Part shown: piece after piece, positions 7,872 to 10,664 of the stretch | Layout: every line of letters starts with the position of its first letter | How positions within the stretch are numbered: the stretch's first letter is position 1 | Source of the DNA: Gammaproteobacteria bacterium | GTDB taxonomy: Bacteria > Pseudomonadota > Gammaproteobacteria > Steroidobacterales > Steroidobacteraceae | Assembly (NCBI GenBank): GCA_020846815.1 | Contig: JADLDF010000468.1 | Span: forward strand, 1 to 10,664 | Length of the DNA: 10,664 nt | Direction: 5' to 3' | Translations under genes and position numbers: made by a program | Notes under the pieces: generated by a model | The model's database searches: none | Told to the model about the DNA's origin: nothing | Seen by the model: only the letters and a program-made list of their open reading frames with translations

Positions 7872-9041
7872 ATGCGAGCGATGGACATCGTCCTGGTCGG
7901 AGCGGGCATCGCCGGACTCACCGCGGCCCGCGCGCTGCAGACCTTCGGCTTCCGCGTGCGCGTGTATGAACAGGCGCCGCGGCTCGCCGAGGTCGGCGCC
8001 GGCCTCACCGTGAGCCCCAATGCCACGCACGTGCTGAACGCGATCGGCCTGGAGCAGACGCTCGCCAGCATCGGCATGCGTCCCGAGCGTGGCGGCGTCA
8101 AGCACTGGCAGAGCGGTGAGCTCATGGTCGAGATCGCGCGCGGCCACGACATGCTCGCGCGTTACGGTGCCGCCTACTACCAGATCCACCGTGCCGACCT
8201 GCACGAAGCGCTGGCCGCCGCGGTCACGGCCCACGATCCGGCGGCCATCGTCCTCGGCCACACGTTCGAGTCGCTGCACGACGACGGCCGGCGCGTGCAC
8301 CTGCGTTTCGCCAACGGCGCCACGGTCTCGGCCGACGTCGCCATCGGCTCCGACGGGCTGCGCTCCGCGGTGCGCGCGGCGCTGTTCGGCGCCGAGCAGC
8401 CGAAGTTCACCGGCTACATCGCCTATCGTGGCCTCGTGCCGGTGGCGAAGCTGCCGCCCGGCATCATCTGGCCGACCTCCTGCATCTCCACCGGCCCGCA
8501 CCGCAGCTTCACGCGCTACCTGCTGCGCGGCGGCACGCTGGTGAATTTCGTCGGCCTGTGCGAGCGCGACGACTGGCGCGAGGAGGGCTGGTCGATCCCG
8601 GCCAGCGTCGAGGAAGTGCTCGCCGAGTATGCCGGCTGGTACGAGGACGTGCGGACCATCATCCGCAACACGCCGCCCGAGGGGCTGATCAAGTGGGCGC
8701 TGTTCGACCGCGAGCCGCTCGAGAGCTGGACGCTCGGGCGCGTGGCGCTGCTCGGCGATGCCGCCCACCCGATGCTGCCCTTCCTCGGCCAGGGCGCCGC
8801 CATGGGCATCGAGGATGCGATGGTACTCGCGCGCGCCTTCGCTGCCGCCGGGACGCTCGAGGAGGCGCTGCGGCGCTACGTCGAGGCGCGCCGCACGCGC
8901 ACGACCTGGGTCATGCTGCAGTCGCGCGAGACGGCTCGGAACTATCATTCGGGGCGCGTGGAGAACTATCAGCCGGGCCGGCACGTCAGCGCCGAGTCGC
9001 TGGGCATCATGGCCTACAATCCGGCTGCCGTCCCCGTCTGA
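7872..9041 (+). CDS. FAD-dependent monooxygenase, salicylate/3-hydroxybenzoate hydroxylase-like
   Basis: The 389-residue flavoprotein belongs to the single-component class A aromatic hydroxylases (PHBH fold), which use NAD(P)H and O2 to hydroxylate phenolic substrates in the cytoplasm. The FAD dinucleotide motif is GAGIAG (10-15), followed by the beta-strand ending VRVYEQ. HRADLHEAL starts at 106 with the conserved Arg107. The DG motif GSDGLRSAVR is at 159-168. The GD motif VALLGDAAHPMLPFLGQGAA begins at 291, with D296 expected to contact the FAD ribityl chain. The PFLGQGAAMGIEDA form resembles salicylate 1-hydroxylase and 3-hydroxybenzoate 6-hydroxylase relatives, but substrate cannot be assigned from motifs. 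Length is typical (about 390-400). ATG 7872 is chosen to leave a short N-terminus before the FAD fold; ATGs at 7851, 7860 and 7881 are in frame, and none has a clear ribosome site. The gene is divergent from the MFS gene and convergent with ppa. Confidence 0.9.
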   Translation: MRAMDIVLVGAGIAGLTAARALQTFGFRVRVYEQAPRLAEVGAGLTVSPNATHVLNAIGLEQTLASIGMRPERGGVKHWQSGELMVEIARGHDMLARYGAAYYQIHRADLHEALAAAVTAHDPAAIVLGHTFESLHDDGRRVHLRFANGATVSADVAIGSDGLRSAVRAALFGAEQPKFTGYIAYRGLVPVAKLPPGIIWPTSCISTGPHRSFTRYLLRGGTLVNFVGLCERDDWREEGWSIPASVEEVLAEYAGWYEDVRTIIRNTPPEGLIKWALFDREPLESWTLGRVALLGDAAHPMLPFLGQGAAMGIEDAMVLARAFAAAGTLEEALRRYVEARRTRTTWVMLQSRETARNYHSGRVENYQPGRHVSAESLGIMAYNPAAVPV

Positions 9042-9152
9042 CGCAGGCTTCCCGATCGCCGACTGCCGCCGGCGCCGGGGTCCTGTCGCCGGTTGCGTAC
9101 GCGCCTGGCAGGGGACGCTTCGCCCGGTCCTGCCCACGGGCCTGGTGCTTAC

Positions 9153-9761
9153 TCAGGTCAGCGTGAAGTTGGCGCTGTAATCCTTGATCGCCGCATTGAT
9201 GACCTTGGCGGCGTGCGCGCGGCCATAGACGCGATCGATGCGCAGCGGGTTGCGTTCGCCCGGCACCAGCTTGTAGGTCAGGAAGTAGTGCTGCAGGCGC
9301 TCGACGAGCACTCCGGGCACTTCGTGCAGCTCCTTCGCCTTGCCCCAGACGTAATCGCCCTGCAGCACGGCGACGATCTTGTCGTCGGCCTCGCCCTTGT
9401 CGTTGAGCTGCAGGCCGCCGATCACGCAGGCGCGCAGGATGATCTCGTTGCGGGCGACCGGGCGCTCCGACAGCACGCAGATGTCGAGCGGATCACCGTC
9501 GCCGCGCTTGGCCGTGCGCGACAGCCGTGCGACGCCGGCGCCGCAGTAGGTGCGCGGGATGAAGCCGTAGAGCGCCGGCGGCTGCGACGAGGTGCGCTGC
9601 GGGCGGTCGACCTTGAGATAGCCGCTGGCCTTGTCGACCTCGTACTTCATGAGGTCGAACGGCGTGATCTCGATGTAGGCGTTGACGATCTGCGGGGCCT
9701 GCGGCCCGACGTCGATGCCATGCCAGGGATGCGGGCGGAAGAGGCTCACTTTCTCGGTCAT
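9153..9761 (-). CDS. ppa: Inorganic pyrophosphatase, family I (long form)
   Basis: The 202-residue cytoplasmic enzyme hydrolyses pyrophosphate to phosphate and so drives biosynthetic reactions forward. Family I active-site residues are all visible: K39/E41 in KYEVDK, R53 in VDRP, Y65 in YGFIP, the metal-binding D88/D90/D93 in DGDPLD, D121 and D126 plus K128 in NDKGEADDK, and Y163/K164. About 18 extra residues ([18 protein letters not shown]) separate YGFIP from DGDPLD compared with the roughly 175-residue E. coli enzyme. Similar longer forms occur, as I recall, in chlamydiae and some proteobacteria. ATG 9761 is favoured over the in-frame ATG 9791 because GGAG (9767-9770) sits 5 nt ahead of it. 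The gene is convergent with the monooxygenase, with no convincing terminator in the 111 bp between them, and is downstream of marR by 245 bp. Confidence 0.95.
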   Translation of the reverse strand: MTEKVSLFRPHPWHGIDVGPQAPQIVNAYIEITPFDLMKYEVDKASGYLKVDRPQRTSSQPPALYGFIPRTYCGAGVARLSRTAKRGDGDPLDICVLSERPVARNEIILRACVIGGLQLNDKGEADDKIVAVLQGDYVWGKAKELHEVPGVLVERLQHYFLTYKLVPGERNPLRIDRVYGRAHAAKVINAAIKDYSANFTLT

Positions 9762-9790
9762 CGGGACTCCAGGCAGGCCGGTTTGCGGCA

Positions 9791-9815
9791 CTCGTTCACC
9801 GCGGTGGTGAACGAG
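9791..9815 (-). promoter_or_regulatory. Perfect 10-bp-arm palindrome in the ppa leader
   Basis: The arms CTCGTTCACC (9791-9800) and GGTGAACGAG (9806-9815) are perfectly complementary around the 5-nt spacer GCGGT. The centre is about 42 bp upstream of the ppa start codon. As DNA it looks like a dimer-binding operator with half-site GTTCACC; as RNA it would be a stable leader hairpin. No T-run follows on the minus strand, so it is not a typical intrinsic terminator for marR. Confidence 0.6.
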
Positions 9816-10006
9816 CGGGGCCGCCGGTGCCGGCGAGCTTGGCGCGATGGTAATCGGCTGCGTGAGCCCAGTGCGAGACCATGGTCACGGCTGCCGCAGG
9901 ACGCCGGAGCGCGGCTCGCCGGACGTGCAGGTCGCGGGGACCGAGCCCTGCCCGGGGCCGCCGCCAGGATCGGAGTCCGGCCGTGCAGCCGCCCGATGCT
10001 GGACGA

Positions 10007-10588
10007 TCAGTTGGCGGAGGCGCGCATCTGCTGCGCGAGCTTGTCGAGCAGGCGGCCGAGCTGGGCTTGCTCCTCGCCGCTCCATTCCGCGAGCAGCTCG
10101 GTGACGATGCCGTGCCAGGCTTCGGCGAGCTTGCGGCGGGCGGCGTGGCCACGCGATGTCAGCTGCAGTTGCGAGGCGCGCGCGTCGGAAGAATCGTCCA
10201 GCTTCTGCACGTAGCCGTTGCGGACCACCGCTGCCACCTGGCGACTGATCGTCGAACGGTCGAGGCCGATCTCGGCGGCCAGGTTCGACATGCGCATCGG
10301 GCCGAGGCGATCGAGCGTGGCGAGGATGATGATGCCCGAACGGTCGACCTCGACGCCGGCTCGCCGGTGGATCAGGTCGAACGAACGCAATCGCGCCCAG
10401 TTGATCACGCTGCCGAGATGGCGGACGACGGCGTCGGAGTCCCGCAGGCCGGCTTCCTGGGCAGGTGCGGCTTCCGCGCGTGCCGTCATGCCGAGGGTTC
10501 GGGAGGAGCGTGCGCCGCCCTTGCCGCTGCGGGCGACGCGAAGCTGACTGCGCAGGCGTCGTGTCACGAGGGAGGATCGGGTGTTCAC
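10007..10588 (-). CDS. MarR-family transcriptional regulator
   Basis: The 193-residue protein should be a dimeric winged-helix DNA-binding regulator; family members often repress nearby efflux or aromatic-catabolism genes and respond to phenolic ligands. The wHTH is clear: helix SNLAAEIGL, recognition helix STISRQVAAVV (about 112-122), and a wing around LDDSSDARASQLQLTSRG (about 130-147). It is followed by a long C-terminal dimerisation helix rich in Ala, Leu and Glu. GTG 10588 is chosen because AGGGG lies 6 nt upstream (10595-10599) and it sits about 34 nt from a plausible transcription start. ATG 10489 gives a more usual 160 residues but has no ribosome site. The extra 33 residues are Arg/Ser-rich with weaker GC bias at third positions, so they could be untranslated leader. 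It lies ahead of ppa on the same strand; nearby candidate targets are its own promoter and the MFS/monooxygenase pair. Confidence 0.9.
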   Translation of the reverse strand: MNTRSSLVTRRLRSQLRVARSGKGGARSSRTLGMTARAEAAPAQEAGLRDSDAVVRHLGSVINWARLRSFDLIHRRAGVEVDRSGIIILATLDRLGPMRMSNLAAEIGLDRSTISRQVAAVVRNGYVQKLDDSSDARASQLQLTSRGHAARRKLAEAWHGIVTELLAEWSGEEQAQLGRLLDKLAQQMRASAN

Positions 10589-10621
10589 GGCATTCCCCTG
10601 TGTGGCTCCCGGCTTGCGGGC

Positions 10622-10658
10622 TACATGCAATATACGGACTGCCACGCGCGTCGCGGCA
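10622..10658 (-). promoter_or_regulatory. Putative marR promoter with overlapping dyads
   Basis: In a very GC-rich setting, a TATATT hexamer on the minus strand (10629-10634) is a good -10 candidate about 41 bp ahead of the GTG start. It overlaps an imperfect dyad at 10622-10634 (TACAT-GCA-ATATA, 4 of 5 arm positions). A second imperfect 19-bp dyad, with outer arms TGCC/GGCA, covers 10640-10658 where a -35 would sit; no consensus -35 is visible. The layout fits autorepression, which is common in MarR genes. Confidence 0.4.
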
Positions 10659-10664
10659 GCATGA

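Noticed and set aside
7854..9137. Minus-strand frame of 427 codons across the monooxygenase
   Set aside because: It is antisense to a gene with clear FAD motifs and has low-complexity Arg/Gly/Ala composition.
9042..9152. Possible bidirectional terminator between the convergent monooxygenase and ppa
   Set aside because: Only short palindromes (CCGGCGCCGG at 9069-9078 and GCGTACGC at 9095-9102) are present, with no T-runs on either side.
9796..9882. Small minus-strand ORF of 28 codons between marR and ppa ([18 protein letters not shown]...)
   Set aside because: There is no ribosome site, third-position GC is lower than in neighbouring genes, and its end runs through the palindrome. A real small protein cannot be excluded, but it is unsupported.

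Overview
This is a GC-rich chromosomal stretch (about 70% by eye) whose genes end almost every codon in G or C. The gene content (a double-length UvrA, a DHA2-type MFS transporter, a salicylate-hydroxylase-like flavoprotein, a long-form family I pyrophosphatase, and a MarR regulator) fits a proteobacterium. A gammaproteobacterium of the Steroidobacterales/Nevskiales/Xanthomonadales kind or a burkholderial betaproteobacterium is most likely, but that placement is inference. I see no mobile element, CRISPR array, tRNA or rRNA, and no clearly new defence or biosynthetic system.

Layout, left to right. (1) The 3' end of an unrecognised + strand gene (to 143) meets, tail to tail, a minus-strand remnant of an O-methyltransferase-type gene (125-382). 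Only the N-terminal dimerisation domain of the remnant survives. (2) A leader of about 130 bp with degenerate 48-bp-spaced repeats and small hairpins separates the remnant from uvrA. (3) One 5.5-kb minus-strand gene (517-6045) encodes two complete UvrA-like ATPases in a single chain, with four intact ABC nucleotide-binding sites. Each half appears to have degraded a different accessory domain. (4) A minus-strand MFS exporter-type gene (6229-7617) lies upstream of uvrA and is divergent from a + strand FAD monooxygenase (7872-9041). The 254 bp between them holds a perfect 16-bp dyad. (5) Convergent to the monooxygenase is ppa (9153-9761, minus), with a perfect 10-bp-arm palindrome in its leader. 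(6) A MarR-family regulator (10007-10588, minus) has an AT-rich promoter patch and dyads at the right edge.

How the genes may work together: uvrA would act in DNA damage recognition, and ppa removes pyrophosphate as housekeeping. The transporter, the ring-hydroxylating flavoprotein and the MarR regulator could form a small aromatic-compound response module, since MarR proteins often sense phenolic acids. Only proximity and divergent orientation support that. The most interesting items are the asymmetric double UvrA with its exact internal 34-bp repeats, the truncated methyltransferase scar, and the unexplained palindrome ahead of ppa.
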